Source of the DNA: Cryptomeria japonica
Lineage: Eukaryota > Streptophyta > Pinopsida > Cupressales > Cupressaceae
Assembly (NCBI RefSeq): GCF_030272615.1
Contig: NC_081406.1
Coordinates: forward strand, 478,296,900-478,360,899
Direction: 5' to 3'
Length of the DNA stretch: 64,000 bases
In this document: positions 1 through 11,488 of the stretch, piece by piece
Position numbering within the stretch: the first letter of the stretch is position 1
How the letters are laid out: each line of letters opens with the position of its first letter
Made by a program: the position numbers and the translations under genes
The notes under the pieces: generated by a model
Databases searched by the model: none
What the model was told of the DNA's origin: nothing
The model's input: the letters and a program-made list of their open reading frames with translations, nothing else

Positions 1-1133
1 TTGGAGGTGCCGGTTGGAACACTTGATGTTCTAGCCTATTTAGCAGCATACTTTTCTCTTGCTTCAACAATGGCTTCCTTTGTGAATCATGTTTGCTTGG
101 AAAAGGTTTTAACCTCCTTTCTAACCTTCTTTGCAATTACCGGTTGGTTAAGTTCTCAGAGCACTTGAAGGGATTTCTCCTCACAAGTGCCAAAACATTC
201 TGTTGTTGTATCTACTGATTGGGCAAGCAAATGATCAGCATATGCAACCAAAAGATATTTATCTACTTCATCCATGTGAATCACCCATGTAGTCTAGGGA
301 TCAACTACCTCCATCATGCAAGTATATGTGTCCACCATAAAGCAAATTGTGTTTACATGCCAGCTAACTACCTTTGCCGGTATCCTTTCTCTTGCATGCA
401 TTTTCTTCTGAAAATACTTGAAGTATCCCCATACAATCTTATCAAAATCATTACCAAGCATCCTAATTCTGTTATTCATTTGCATCAAAGTGGGTGTACT
501 TCCAATCCATTGAATATAGCCAATACCATGAAAAGAATTTTTAAAATAAAAGAATAGACCAAGAATGAGTTGACCAAATTTGAACCTCAATACTTTGTCC
601 TTCTTAATGGCCTCCAGGTTTAGCATCAATTGACTTCTCAATTCTTCAGATAGATCATAATCAACATCTTCTTTGATCATCAAGTAAGCAGTATGAATAG
701 CAGCTACCGATATGTTGTTCATCCTACTTGAGTAGTATATCATGTAACCAATCACCATTGAAGCATATTTCACTGTCGGATCATTGATATTGTTCACTGT
801 CATTGCTCTAACATCCCATTTGGATCTTGTTAATTTTTTTACATCATTCTTTGGAATGGATTTGAGTAATGGGACCTCACCGGTGGCATAAAGTTCGATG
901 ACAATATGAATGCCTTCCTTAGAAATTTTATGTGGTTGGTCGAGCCACATAAACTGATCATGTATCCTGCTAAGCACATATCTAACATCTTCATCTACAA
1001 AATCATCAATTAAGTTAAGTGCATCATGAAGCCCTTTGTCAGTAACTCTCTTGTATTGTTCCCTCAAAATACCATTCTCATCACACAGTGCTCTATATTG
1101 ATAAAAAATAGAAACCATACCTAAATCTTCCAA
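1..1133 (-). pseudogene. Element H ORF2, Gag-like protein (N-terminal part, decayed)
   Basis: An open stretch covers 294-1133 (279 codons). Beyond the stop at 294-296 the same frame stays protein-like to the window edge, with a few more stops, so the true ORF is longer. The motif LSRIHDQFMWLD near the start and the segment IHTAYLMI align with LSRVHGEFMWLE and IHSAYEMV in ORF2 of element C. The role is inferred: a structural protein of a non-autonomous retroelement, encoded after a zinc-knuckle ORF1. I do not recognise a catalytic motif. Spacing to ORF1 (about 720 bases) is larger than in C and G, so the original start may lie upstream of 1133 in a broken frame. Confidence 0.6.
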
Positions 1134-1858
1134 TTTTCAATGGTAAAATGATCTAACATCTTCAAAATGTAATACACCCTAAGGAACTCCGATAGGGCTC
1201 CGACAGGATCAGTTTCTTCAGAGTCAAATGAGTGCCTTTTGAATTCAGATCATGGCCTATCGGTAACATCAACTAGATGTGGTGTATCCATTTTCAACAA
1301 ATCAAACTTCAGAAACAGATAACAAAATTCTTGATAAATACCTTTTCCCTCTTTTGCACTTAAGGTTTCAAACACCGACAAAGCTCTCTAAACTGATTGT
1401 CGATCACAAATCACACTAGATCACTTTAAATCTCTGTCAAACAGGTTAGATGTTACAAACAAAATTTCTTGAGTTCTCTACTCGTTCTCCAAGTGCTCAT
1501 ACAAATGCAATGTGACAAATAAAATTCAAAAAGTTCATTTTATTTGTCCATTATCTACCGCATTAAATGCCATTGCCAATAAAACCCTAAAATATCTTAT
1601 AACACAATACCAGTTCACATAACACATAAAACCTACCGGTTTGATCACATAATCACTTCTTAACATCAGTCTACATCAAATTATGTAGATTTAACATACC
1701 TCTTTGTCCTTCAGGGGGTTTTGAAATAGATCTAACATTAAGTTCCCCCTAAGCTTTTAAATAGCTTAGTTTATCGGTGAAGGGTTGTCCACACTAGGTG
1801 AAGAAATAGGATCTTCAGATGATTTGACTTTAGTTATCTCATCATCCTTCTTTTTTCA

Positions 1859-3080
1859 AATTCTATTCATTTCATCTCTGGTCTCCTCCACATCAACTTT
1901 CATCTTCCCTTTCCGGTCAATAGATTGATTCACCGGTTTGTTCACTTTAGCTCTACAGAACTTTGCCATATGTCTCGGTTTATGACAATGATAGCAAGCC
2001 ATACCAGAAGCTCTCCAAGGTCGAGCATTGCCTATGCTAGTCCTTCTTCTATAGTTCATAGACACATGACCAAAGTTATTACAGATTGTACAAACCACAT
2101 TCATCCTCTTTTCCATCTCATAGGGACTATACCGGTTAACATAGGGTCTCTGCCAACTTGTACTTTTCCAGTCATTGAAATTCCTTCTCCAATCACCAAT
2201 AGATCTCTGATTCATGTGAGGAGTAGGATTATTTTCTCCAAACCTACACTCAATAGCTCTATGTCCATGCATGTTGCAAGTAAAACAATAACCATTAAAG
2301 GTTCTAGGCTTATATCCTTGATTAGTATTGGTTCTATAACTGTTAACAACATCAGATCTGTTTCAACAAACATTAGCAGTATGTCCTGGCTTATGACAAT
2401 TCAAACAAATAGGCTTATAGAACTTCTTACTGGTGGGTTTCTAAATCTTAGGCACAGATTTACCTTCATGCATGTTGTTCTTTGTACCGGAAGGCTCGCC
2501 TTTCTCAAATGTATTGTAACCCAATCGAGTTGTATCACCGTTCATCCTTTGAGATTGGATTTGTTCATCTAGCATGGTAGAACTTTTGTTAAACTTTACA
2601 AGCTTCTCATTTGCATCAACAAGTTCTTTTTTAAGATCTTCATTCCTTTTCATGAGAGTATCTCTAAGAGACATTGCCATATCAAGATCTTCTTTGATTT
2701 CTTATTTTTCTTCTTTCTCCTCTTGAAAGTAAGCAATCAGGGTTCCAACCTCTTGATTTGGTTTAAATATCCAATTTTCTTTTTCTTTTATCTTGTCTTC
2801 TACTTCCCTCCTTGCTTCAAGTTCTTGACTCATCTTTATAGTTAGGGCTTCAAGCTCTCTCCTCAAGTTATTTTTCTCACCATTTAGTTTCTCCAATTCC
2901 TCAACAAATGCATCTATGTTTGCTTCATCAGAAGAGCTGCTTTCAGAGACATGCAACAGTTGTTAAGTAAGCTCTTTCCTTTTAGCTAGTGAATTTTTAT
3001 AATTGCCTCTCAAAGTTTCTAGCGCTTCCTCATTTTCAACAAGTTTATGAGACATATCTCTATAACTCATATCCCCCATG
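1859..3080 (-). pseudogene. Element H ORF1: coiled coil plus CCHC zinc knuckles
   Basis: The likely start is the ATG at 3080, just downstream of the primer site. The first part (3080-2441) is Glu/Lys/Leu-rich with heptad-like spacing, typical of a coiled coil. It is interrupted by stops near 2960 and 2700. The second part has four CCHC-type knuckles: CLNCHKPGHTANVC near 2400, CFTCNMHGHRAIEC near 2270, CTICNNFGHVSMNY near 2090 (last Cys lost) and CYHCHKPRHMAKFC near 1990. This is a nucleocapsid-like RNA-binding protein with an oligomerisation arm. The same architecture occurs in elements G and C. The gene is broken by stops and cannot make a full product. Confidence 0.65.
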
Positions 3081-3127
3081 TATACCTTAGGGATCCTTCT
3101 CAAGTGGTTAAGCTTCAAGGAAGTATG

Positions 3128-3139
3128 GCTCTGATACCA
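3128..3139 (-). promoter_or_regulatory. Primer binding site, initiator-Met tRNA type (element H)
   Basis: The minus strand reads TGGTATCAGAGC, the standard plant primer site complementary to the 3' end of initiator methionine tRNA. It lies directly inside the 5' LTR, as expected for first-strand DNA priming. Confidence 0.85.
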
Positions 3140-3141
3140 AT

Positions 3142-4340
3142 TTATGAACTTATAAGGCACTGAGAGGGGGGGTGAATCAGTGCAAGAAATAATAATATAA
3201 ATCTGATCACCAACTTTAACAACTTAAAACTTATCAAGCATATAATAAATATCACCACATAAGCTAATTCCCAATAAAACAAATTTCACATAACACAAGA
3301 GATTTATACGTGGAAACCCAAAAGGGAAAAACCACGATGGGAGTTGGTACCAACAAGATTCACTATCTGTAGAATAGAATCTTGACCGCTTAAGGTCTTA
3401 CAACTATGCCTTGTTAAGAGATGACCTAGTTAAGGGATTTGAATGATTAGCCCTGTTAGGGGCAATGACCTATTAGGATACAAGAGGATTTAACACTCTG
3501 ATATAGAGCTACCCTGTTAGGGGATTTACAAGTTAAAGTTTGTTAGGACTTACCCAGTTAAGGGATTTTGTTCCTACAAACTATTAGGAAAACAATAGTG
3601 AAAATGATCTTCATATAAAACCTTTTTGTCTGATAAGATCCACTTCAGTTCCTCAAAACATCAATAACACATCAATACAGAACTTCACAAAACACTACAC
3701 AATCAACTTCACCTTATTATCATTCGATCTCACACACATACTCATTTATACATATACTGACTTGATACCTCATCAAACTTTTTATAAAAAAAATACATTT
3801 AGTTGGCTACAAACTTCGAACAATTTCCTAGGTTTAATGAATCTATAAAAACTTACATCACATGCTTTACTTATGTCAGACATTGACATAACAAATTAAA
3901 ATTTGTGTCATTTTACCGATTTAAGTGAGTTTATCACTACTAGTTAAGTATTCTCCCAGTTTGTCTTCTCTGTACATTAAATCTTGCTCATCCAGTTGAA
4001 TCTACCAATGCGTTTGAGAACATAGCTCCAAATACTTGTCACCAACATCTCTGTAAAACCGCATCATCCAACTCTTCATGAATTGCTTGTACTAGTTGTT
4101 GAAGTGAAACTCTGTCTCAATTTACCGGTTGAGATCTTAATTACCGGTTCTCTATAAAACGGTCATCTGTACCGGTTGGCAACCAAGACTTAGATGACCA
4201 CAAAAAAATTGTTGACATCAACGACAACACAAAACTTAGTCATCAAACAAGAATCTCAATCTCTTCATCACATTCACCAATCAATCATATACCGGTTGCA
4301 TATCAACAACAATCTTTATCGGTTCAGTCAAATGCCAACA
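3142..4340 (-). repeat. Element H 5' LTR
   Basis: The inner edge follows the primer site. It has the block CTGAGAGGGGGGTGAATCAG at about 3159-3180, shared by the LTRs of G and C. A second shared block near 3308-3345 (gtggaaacccaaaagggaaa) is the conserved copia-type LTR segment. The outer edge is set at AATGCCAACA (4331-4340), the same terminus as in G. The inner end is TTATGAAC rather than a clean TG, probably by mutation; an edge at 3145 is also possible. Several ACCGGT-type motifs occur in the outer half. Confidence 0.6.
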
Positions 4341-5348
4341 ATCATCTTATAGTAATCAATCATTCAAAGTGAGCCTTAGCATTAGTATCATTGTAGCAAC
4401 ATCATAGTATATCATCCATCCACCATAGTTTTGCATATTATCACCATCTAATTGCATTTTTCATATAGTTTCCATACCACATTAGTCTATTTAGCTTTAG
4501 TCATCTTGAAGCAACAATTGTGCAATCTGAGAGCAATCAACATATAGCAACAAGATCTAAAATTATTAGGACACTATAGGGCACTTGTGAAGGTAACATT
4601 GTTCGTTACTTATCTTATTGTCTCATTGGTGATTTTGGATGCTTTTGTAGGATTTTTAGAGTTTGTGGTAGCTTTTGATAGTCTTACAAGGTATTTAAAA
4701 TTTGTAGGTCATAGAATTAGTACAACCATCCAAAATTGACCTTATAATCTCAATCTATCAAATCACACCTAATCAATATTATTCCTAAATCAAGATTGAA
4801 ACTTCAAAAAAGTTAATCTAGATATTTTCATCCTTTGAAAATCCCTAGTTAGCATAGTGCTTGAGAAATTATCTCTCAAGTATTGTTCTTGATTAGCTTT
4901 AATCCTTTGGGGTTGATCAAAACCCTTATCCGTCTCTAACCTTGCCTAGGAACATAATTTTTTCCTGAGTTAGCAAAGATCCAATCATATACAATCTTAA
5001 TCAAAAGATCTAGATTCAACCTAGCTAGGTTTTTACCTTGCTTTACAGCCAAATCATTGATCCCTACACCTTATATAATCTTTCTTGCAAACCTTGTCTC
5101 TCCCAAGTAATAGAATATTGTAATCCTAATATTAATCCTAATCAAAGGATCACAGTTCAATCCAATCCGACCTAGTCCTGATCAAAGGATCAATGTTCAA
5201 CCCAAATCCAACATCCATTCCTACCCTAAGATTCATTTTTTTCCAATCAAAGCACTAAATATTAAGTCATGTATCCATTCATCTAGCATTTCAATCTCGA
5301 AGAATCCTTCCACTCTCACCATTTTGAATCCACCCTTACATAGTCTCT
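4341..5348. other. Non-coding interval, no gene seen
   Basis: AT-rich sequence with no long open frame. It contains several loose copies of phrases such as tcaaaggatcaatgttcaa and taatcctaatcaaagg around 4790-5200. These suggest an old, degenerate repeat or an untranslated leader of the ORF that follows at 5349. Nothing assignable. Confidence 0.4.
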
Positions 5349-5819
5349 ATGCACACCCAAAAGAACAAGATGGTTGATGAAAGAGCTAAATTTCTCAATC
5401 TCAATCCTCATCAAAGAACTTCCCCAACCCAAATCCAAATTCCAAAAATCAAAGCTTGGTATGAGAAAATTATTATGAAACTTCAAGGCTCACCCAGTCG
5501 ATCATTCCCACCCCAACCCCCTTACCAAGTCAATCCCAATCCATCTCACATTCCTTATCCTTCCTCTACCTTTGACAAGGGAAATCCTCCTTATCTCTCA
5601 TCCAACACCCAATCCAATCTACAATATCAAACCCAACCCTGCAACACCATCTCCATTCCTAGTCAAGAATCCCATCGAGAGTACACCCCACTTGCTGAGC
5701 CCATAGAGGAGGTCTTCTTATCTTTTTATATCCACTATTTTTTATTCTTCTTTAAAATAACATCACTTCATGTTGCTATATCAAAGAGGGGCAAATTGGA
5801 GCCACATAAAATTAATTAA
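5349..5819 (+). CDS. Unrecognised proline-rich ORF, 156 codons
   Basis: I do not recognise this protein. Residues 1-45 are charged and helix-prone (NPHQRTSPTQIQIPKIKAW). Residues 48-110 are rich in Pro, Ser, Gln and Asn, like the disordered part of a retroelement Gag. The last 25 residues are hydrophobic and Phe-rich and are probably read-through into AT-rich sequence. It is followed at once by a purine-rich run (agaggggcaa, about 5786-5795) and an LTR-like block, which is the layout expected at the 3' end of a retrotransposon interior. No partner genes can be assigned. It could be spurious. Confidence 0.3.
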   Translation: MHTQKNKMVDERAKFLNLNPHQRTSPTQIQIPKIKAWYEKIIMKLQGSPSRSFPPQPPYQVNPNPSHIPYPSSTFDKGNPPYLSSNTQSNLQYQTQPCNTISIPSQESHREYTPLAEPIEEVFLSFYIHYFLFFFKITSLHVAISKRGKLEPHKIN

Positions 5820-6950
5820 ATTAATATTTAATTAATTATCCCATGTCACATAGTTAATCAACTTAATCATGTTAGCCTTTTAGTACCACTAAATTAATTA
5901 AATCATATTTAATTAATGCCCCCTTTCCATTTCTCCTAAAGGTTTTATTTATTTTAATAAATCAAACTCAGCCTTAAAGAATATTCTAATCTCCTTATTA
6001 ATCCCAATCAATTAAATAAATTCATAATTAATTAAACTAATTTTGTGATTCCTACAAACCCACCTTTTAACCCCCTCCATTAAGCTAATTAACTCAAAAC
6101 CTAATTCCTATTTGTATTTATTAAATTTTTAAATACTACACACCTATCCAAGTCCATATGTGACCCCCATCATAAAGGACATGTATGATTAAATCACTTC
6201 ACCTCTCCACATCATCTTTGACCAAGAGGTGCTCACACATGTGTGAGAATTCTCTTCCCCATGGAGCCACCCTACACCTTCCCCTTTTAGCCTGTATGTC
6301 ATAACCCCCCTTCCAATAGCCCTTACACCTTTCCCCAAGTGTTTCCACTTTTCAGCCTCATGGGCTTCCCAAGATTTTCTCACACATGTGTGAGAAAAAC
6401 TTCCCCTTTTCCCTATGATAGTTATTCTTCCAAAGATGTTCTCACACATTTGTGAGCACACCTTTCTCTCTCCTTCCATCTGAGCCCTTTATCATCCTTT
6501 TAATCTTGACCATCCATTTTCAATCTCAAAACTCTATAAATTGGAGTCTACACTCATATCAAATCATCACTTCATTTCATATCATTATGCTAGCCATTTA
6601 TCCATTACATCCTTATCTCCTCATTTTGAGAAGATGATCATAGCACCCTCATCATGCCAAAATCCTTATCTTGTTATGAAAATCTGAGAAATCCACATTG
6701 AAATCCATCTATCTCTCCCACTCTTCATTCATCAACCTTGGAGAAGTGAGGTTTGTGAAGATGGGAAGGAAAAGGAATACCAAAGTGGCATCAAGAGAAT
6801 CATGATGGAAGTATTATTTACTTACTTTCCATAGTTGCTTTATGGTAACCTTCTTCCTTGATATTGCTTTAAAATGGGTTTTGATTTATATTGATGACTA
6901 ATATTTCCAGCTATTTTAATGGTGATACAGCCATAGCCAACTCTCATTGA
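5786..6950 (+). repeat. LTR-like non-coding block with a TATA motif
   Basis: A purine-rich tract (about 5786-5795) is followed by very AT-rich DNA with repeated aattaatta. Then come three copies of a perfect or near-perfect palindrome, a TATA-like tctataaatt (about 6532-6541), and a pyrimidine-rich tail. The order fits an LTR (polypurine tract, U3, TATA, R/U5) of an old gypsy-type element in plus orientation. No partner LTR or target duplication is identified, so this is an inference. Confidence 0.35.
6232..6456. repeat. Three copies of palindrome CTCACACATGTGTGAG
   Basis: Perfect 16-base palindromes lie at 6232-6247 and 6379-6394. A third copy with one mismatch (CTCACACATTTGTGAG) lies at 6441-6456. 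The sites are 147 and 62 bases apart start to start, upstream of the TATA-like motif. They could be protein-binding sites in an LTR promoter. Confidence 0.7.
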
Positions 6951-6951
6951 T

Positions 6952-7480
6952 CTATGATAATAAGCAATGTAGTTGATATATGTTTATGCCTCTTGTTTTC
7001 CCACAACAATATCTTTTCTGGATCTTAGAGCCACCATCTTCAAAGACAACATTGTAACCATTTTGGCACATCTGTCTAACACTCAAGAGATTATGATATA
7101 AACCTTTCACATAGTAAACATTGTTAGTATTATGCTTTCCATCAAAGGTAATAGAACTAACTCTAGTAATTTGAGCAGTTTGATCATCTACAAATCTAAC
7201 AGAACCACCATCATATTTTTCAAGCTTTACAAACTTACTTTTGTCACCAGTCATATGATTTGAACATCCACTATCAATCAACCATTCATTTTTATCTCTC
7301 CTAACATGTAATGTTGTAGTAACAATCTCAACAACCTTAGAATTATTATATTTAGGTACATCTTTCTCTTCCATGAATAAACAATCACCATCCTCATAAT
7401 CTGACTCATCATTTGAAATACCAACATTATCTCTAACATAGTAGGCTTTCTTATTAAACTTTCCTTTGTTTTCCTTAAAT
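6952..7480 (-). pseudogene. Ty1/copia protease fragment (element I)
   Basis: The open part is 6952-7374 (140 codons). The motif WLIDSGCSNHMTGDKSKF contains the DSG active site followed by the SNHMTG signature that is diagnostic of copia aspartic proteases. It continues with ITRVSSITFDGKHNTNNVYYVKGLYHNLLSVRQMC in two parts, the usual end of the copia protease, near the pre-integrase zinc region. The protease would cut the Gag-Pol polyprotein. The frame differs from Gag by a frameshift near 7480, whereas copia elements normally use one continuous frame. The rest of pol is absent. Confidence 0.8.
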
Positions 7481-8288
7481 TTCTATTTTGATCCTCTTTC
7501 GGACATCTAGATGCATAATGACCAATAATTTCATATTTAAAGCATTTAAGGGGTAACATACCTTTATATTTGCGGGTTCCTCTCTTCAACTTTCTTACAA
7601 ACATTTCTTCCATTTTATCCAGACTCTCATCATCATTTGAAACTTCATCAGTAGCTTTTGATTCTTTAAAGGTTGTTTCTGATTTTTCTTTGTCTCTGCC
7701 AAACTTCCTCATCTCAAATGCAATAAAAGTCCCAAACAACTATTCTCTAGTGAATTTTGATGGATCATATGTGTCCTCAATAGCTAAAATCTTATCACTA
7801 TAACCCTCTGGTAAAATCCTCATGATCTTTTGCATCACATCCTTCTCATCCAAGATACCACCAGGATCTCTAATTGCATTTACAATATTCTCAACCTTCT
7901 CAAAGTAGCTTGCAACTCCTTCACCTTCTTCCATTCCTAGATTTTCATATATGCCTTTAGCAATCTACACCTTAGATAGCTTGATTCTTTCATTTCCTTC
8001 ATAGATACTTTTCAATCTTTCCCAAACTTCATAAGCAATTTCTAATGCAACAACCTTTGCCAGTTCAGTTTTAGATGAAGCACTAAAGATAGCATACCTT
8101 GCTTTCTCATTTTCTTCATGGGTTTCAATCTCATCCAGTGTACTGGGTCCATTAGTTTGTAGTGTATACCTAGTCTCCATAGCTTTCCAGGTCTTATAAC
8201 TCAGAGAAAGTAAATAGCCTCACATCTTAACTTTCCAAAAACTGTAGTTGGATCCTTTAAAGGTAGTAATAGTCAATTTATGTTCCAT
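7278..8288 (-). pseudogene. Ty1/copia Gag (element I), with stops
   Basis: The natural start is the ATG at 8288. From there one frame runs to 7278, broken by stops near 8224, 7963 and 7738. The N-terminus has the pattern LTTFKGSNYSFWKVKM, as usual for copia Gag (gag-polypeptide UBN2 type). The segment AYEVWERLKSIYEGNERIK and the later KVENIVNAIRDPGG and ILPEGYSDKI fit the same family. A zinc knuckle follows as CFKYEIIGHYASRC near 7510-7550, where the second Cys has become Tyr. It formed the particle shell of a copia element and is now non-functional. Confidence 0.75.
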
Positions 8289-8330
8289 CAGATCTCCTCG
8301 AGTGGTTAGACTCGATTTCTAGGAACCAAA

Positions 8331-8342
8331 GATCTAATACCA
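8331..8342 (-). promoter_or_regulatory. Degenerate initiator-Met primer binding site (element I)
   Basis: The minus strand reads TGGTATTAGATC, two changes from TGGTATCAGAGC. It is separated by two bases from the LTR end at 8345, the same spacing as in elements C and G. Confidence 0.7.
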
Positions 8343-8344
8343 AT

Positions 8345-9411
8345 TGTTGAATAATTTGGACAACTAAGAGGGGGGTGAAGTAGTTGTCAATTAAAATATA
8401 TTCCATTTCCCACAAATATAGATCTGGTAACATAAAAAACTCAGATTACTTAACCATAAATAGATAAGAACATGAAAGAACAAACACAAGAAACACCAGA
8501 TATGACGTGGGAAACACAAGAAGGGAAAAACCATGAAGAATGTTAGTTCTCAATATAAAAACACTTGTTAGGGTGACAACGATTAAGGTAATTTTTACAA
8601 AGATGGATCACTACCAGAATGCTCACTGCAAGTGGGCTCAATGCCCTACTAAAACCACTAGAAAAAGGAGGGATCACTACCCAAAGGAAGAAAGAAAGAA
8701 TCCACCACAAGGGCACATCATCTACCAAACTGCTGCAATGTCTAAAGAAACCTTAGGCCCACTACCACTGGTACCAAACAACATCAACATACTACCATAT
8801 TGATCAACCACTTTGCATCAACAAAGATAGATCTTCCTTTTACAATCAACTTCCTTCTACAAATACCTTCTTATGATATTTTATTACTCCAAGTCGACCA
8901 AGTAGATAATAAAACATAATTCAAAATAGGTCTTCACTAAGCATTCTCATGGTGAATAGGAATGAGAAGTGGACCACACCAGATGGCAACAACACGTTAT
9001 CCAAATGCTGCAATCACCAAACTAAAAGATAGAGCATTCGAGGTTAATTAGAATAAGAAAGAACATAGCCAAAAATACATTTTTTAGAGCACATCAATGT
9101 GTGCTGAATCAGAATAACAAAGATACATGCATGAGTAGCATAATTCCAAAAAGGTAATAGGACAACTAAAAATGCGAAGCAATGTGAAGCTCTACAAATT
9201 ATGCCAAACAATCATTATCATCTCTGCATAGATTTTTGGAGCACAACTTTTAGACCACCAAAATATGAGAGTAGCATCTCAAAGCAATATCTAACACCAT
9301 GCCAACACATCATAAATATATCTACAAAAAGTTAGAAAAACCAAGCATGAAAATAGAGAATCAATATGTTGACATCAAGGACAACCATATACTAATAAAT
9401 CAATCAACTTC
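8345..9411 (-). repeat. Element I 5' LTR (outer edge uncertain)
   Basis: The inner edge is TGTTGAATAATTTGG at 8345. The blocks actaagaggggggtgaag (about 8364-8381) and gtgggaaacacaagaagg (about 8507-8524) are the copia LTR landmarks also seen in H, G, C and the solo LTR at 25590. The outer edge is placed near 9411 because plus-strand coding similarity begins after it; the exact end is not visible. Confidence 0.5.
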
Positions 9412-10310
9412 ACATTTGCAACAGTATCAACCCATAGTGAGGCATGGAGATGTTAATCTTGATTACTTCTGGCCTAAACAATGTGAGCCTCTTAAGCCTC
9501 CTAATCATGCTCTTTTTTAATCTTATCAAAAATGGAAAAATGATATGATCTTATGTTTGAGTAAGTCTAGAGATCCTAAACTTATTCCTCCTCATGATGG
9601 ACCCAGTCTCCTTCCTACACCTTCTATTACTACTTTATATGTTTCAGTCCCACCTCCTACATCTTACAAAGGGAAGAATTTGGTATATTCTATCTTTCTA
9701 CTTAGTAGACCTTTTCCTATTCCTCCTTTAAAGGAAGAGAAGAAGCCAAGCCTATGTCCATTGATCCTAAACCTTCACAACCCTCGCTTAAAACTAAAAG
9801 AAATTGTTGTGTGAGAGAATGTCGATGGAAATGTCATGCTAAGACTCATAAAATTCTTTCTCAAACTACTTCCTCTCCAAAGACGTCAAATGTTGACATT
9901 ATTCCATTTGTCCAGCCTTCGCCTAATCCTAGGCAAGAAGTTCAACCTAAATCACCAAGATTAAATATTCTCAAGAAAGATGATGGTTCATGTTCTATTC
10001 ATGTTAAAGATCCTATTTTATTAATCTTGATGAAGAGATGGATGAAAATGATGTTCATTCTAACAATGATGATTCTAATTATTCCAATTATGAATATGAA
10101 CTTATTGATGTTGACGATGATTTATCTAAACAATTTTCAAAAGCATTAATCCTAGCTCCGAGTAACAGACAAAGTGACTCATCATTATAGCATGGTCCTT
10201 GTTTGGAACTTGTGGTAGCTCCATCTACCATGGTCAAAGTTGCTCTTGCATCTTCTCCACCTTCCCAAAAAAATGTTCAGTAAGATTGGGAGGCGGATGA
10301 TTTGCTTGTG
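9412..10310 (+). pseudogene. Unassigned plus-strand coding remnant, possibly interior of gypsy element F
   Basis: Short open frames change register here but keep protein-like composition. One passage is a Pro-rich stretch (PPPTSYKGKNLVYS, about 9650). It is followed by a Lys/Arg-rich part, then a strongly acidic run with many Asp, Asn and Tyr when read in the correct frame (about 10025-10140), then SKQFSKALILAPSNRQSDSS. I do not recognise the protein. Its position upstream of a Tat-type RT fragment in the same orientation suggests a Gag-linked or linker region of element F. This is an inference. Confidence 0.35.
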
Positions 10311-11254
10311 TAGGCATCTGAAAATGGTCAATGCTTGTAGTTTCATACTTTAACATGTTTGTGTGACCTTATTTTAGGTTTTTCACACTTACAAACATTT
10401 TCCTCTATGTCACACATTTGATCTTTATCATTTGTCAACATTGTGTCATTCCTCTGCATTATATTCCTATTTGATTTCAATCCATCACATTGGAATTAGG
10501 TATTGTCAATATTAATTTTGAATTTGAATCAATGGTTCAGATCAGCCTATCATATCAATTTGACATCATTGTAACCCTAATCGATGTCAATTAGGATTTT
10601 TTCCTGATCTCTCATCATTTGCAATATCAATCATCTTCAATCATTTGTCAATTGATTTGGATCATTTTTTGGATCTTTGTCAATCTTCAATTATTAGCCT
10701 TCATCAATCTTTTTATCAATTTTGATTGATTTGTCATTGATCTTTATCAAATCAACCTTTTGTCAATCCTTGATCGATTTGTCATCGGTCTCAATCAATT
10801 ATCAAACCCTCATCCTTTTGGATCAATCAGTCGTTGGTCCCTCGTCAAATGTCATTTATCAATTCAGTCCCTTTATCAAATATGATTGATTTATCATCAA
10901 TCTTTGTCAATCAATGTCAAATCCTTGTTATTTATCTATTTGATTGTGATCATCATTATGTATATATTGCCTCAATTGTATCTTGACGCAATTCATTTTC
11001 CTAAGCCATTTCCTAGTGTTTTATAATTTAAACATTAAATCCTACTAAAACTGTCTTCTTAGGATAAATGAATTTATTCATTTACCCTATGTCAAAATTA
11101 AATTAATTGTTTAATTGGCTAATTAAGTCCTTTTTTGTGAGAGAAATTATTAAATGAAATTATTAATTTCTCCCACTTTTCTCTCCCCTAATTATTCTCC
11201 CTAATTTCTCCTCTTTTTGTGCTCATTATTTTTCATAATTATGAGCTATTTTTT
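10311..11254. repeat. TCAAT-rich non-coding tract
   Basis: Between about 10420 and 10930 the phrases tttgtcaat, tgatttgtcat and tcaatcaat recur many times at irregular spacing, giving a simple-sequence-like block. The rest (10930-11254) is AT-rich, with pieces resembling the LTR-like block at 5800-6100 (aattaattg, ttattaattt). No coding potential. It may be an LTR or a linker of element F, or an insertion between its gag and pol parts. Confidence 0.45.
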
Positions 11255-11488
11255 GTAGTGTCCAAGGGAGGAGTTTCAATTGACCCTAATCGTGTGGAGG
11301 CCATTAGAGGACTGCCCTTGCCAGTAAACAAGAAAGGCTTTCAATATTTATTAGGAAATATAAACTTTGTCAGTAGATTTATACCTCATTTTGTCAGGAT
11401 GATCAGACCTATCACCCTCATGGTAAAGAAAGATCAACCTTTTAAAGGGAATGATCAAGCAAGGCAGGCCTTTGAGAAAGTGAAGGAA
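11255..11488 (+). pseudogene. Gypsy reverse transcriptase C-terminal fragment (element F)
   Basis: The fragment starts abruptly at VSKGGVSIDPNRVEAI, the segment that follows the YxDD domain in gypsy RT (usual form HVVSKEGIxVDPxKVxAI). It continues with LLGNINFVSRFIPHF and the connection to RNase H. The RT catalytic core upstream is absent. The frame ends in EKVKE at the insertion point of element E. The same protein resumes after E at 25472 with KEAISSAPILVSLDLSKD. F is therefore the host of E. Confidence 0.8.

Larger units (their letters stand above)
1..4340 (-). mobile_element. Element H: partial non-autonomous copia-type LTR element
   Basis: This element reads right to left: 5' LTR (about 3142-4340), initiator-Met primer site, ORF1 with coiled coil and CCHC knuckles, then ORF2, which runs off the left edge. 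The second LTR lies outside the window, so no target duplication can be tested. ORF order and motifs match elements G and C, but the sequence has drifted well away from them, so H is a separate subfamily or much older. No protease, RT or integrase is visible in the part present. Confidence 0.75.
6952..9411 (-). mobile_element. Element I: Ty1/copia remnant, gag-protease and 5' LTR
   Basis: It reads right to left: LTR from about 9411 to 8345, degenerate primer site, Gag, zinc knuckle, then the start of the protease. The integrase, RT and RNase H that should follow in a copia element are missing; the interior stops at about 6952. No 3' LTR is seen to the left. This is a truncated, decayed element. 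Confidence 0.7.

Noticed and set aside
219-557. 112-codon plus-strand frame
   Set aside because: It lies antisense to the H ORF2 domain that aligns with elements C and G; a shadow frame.
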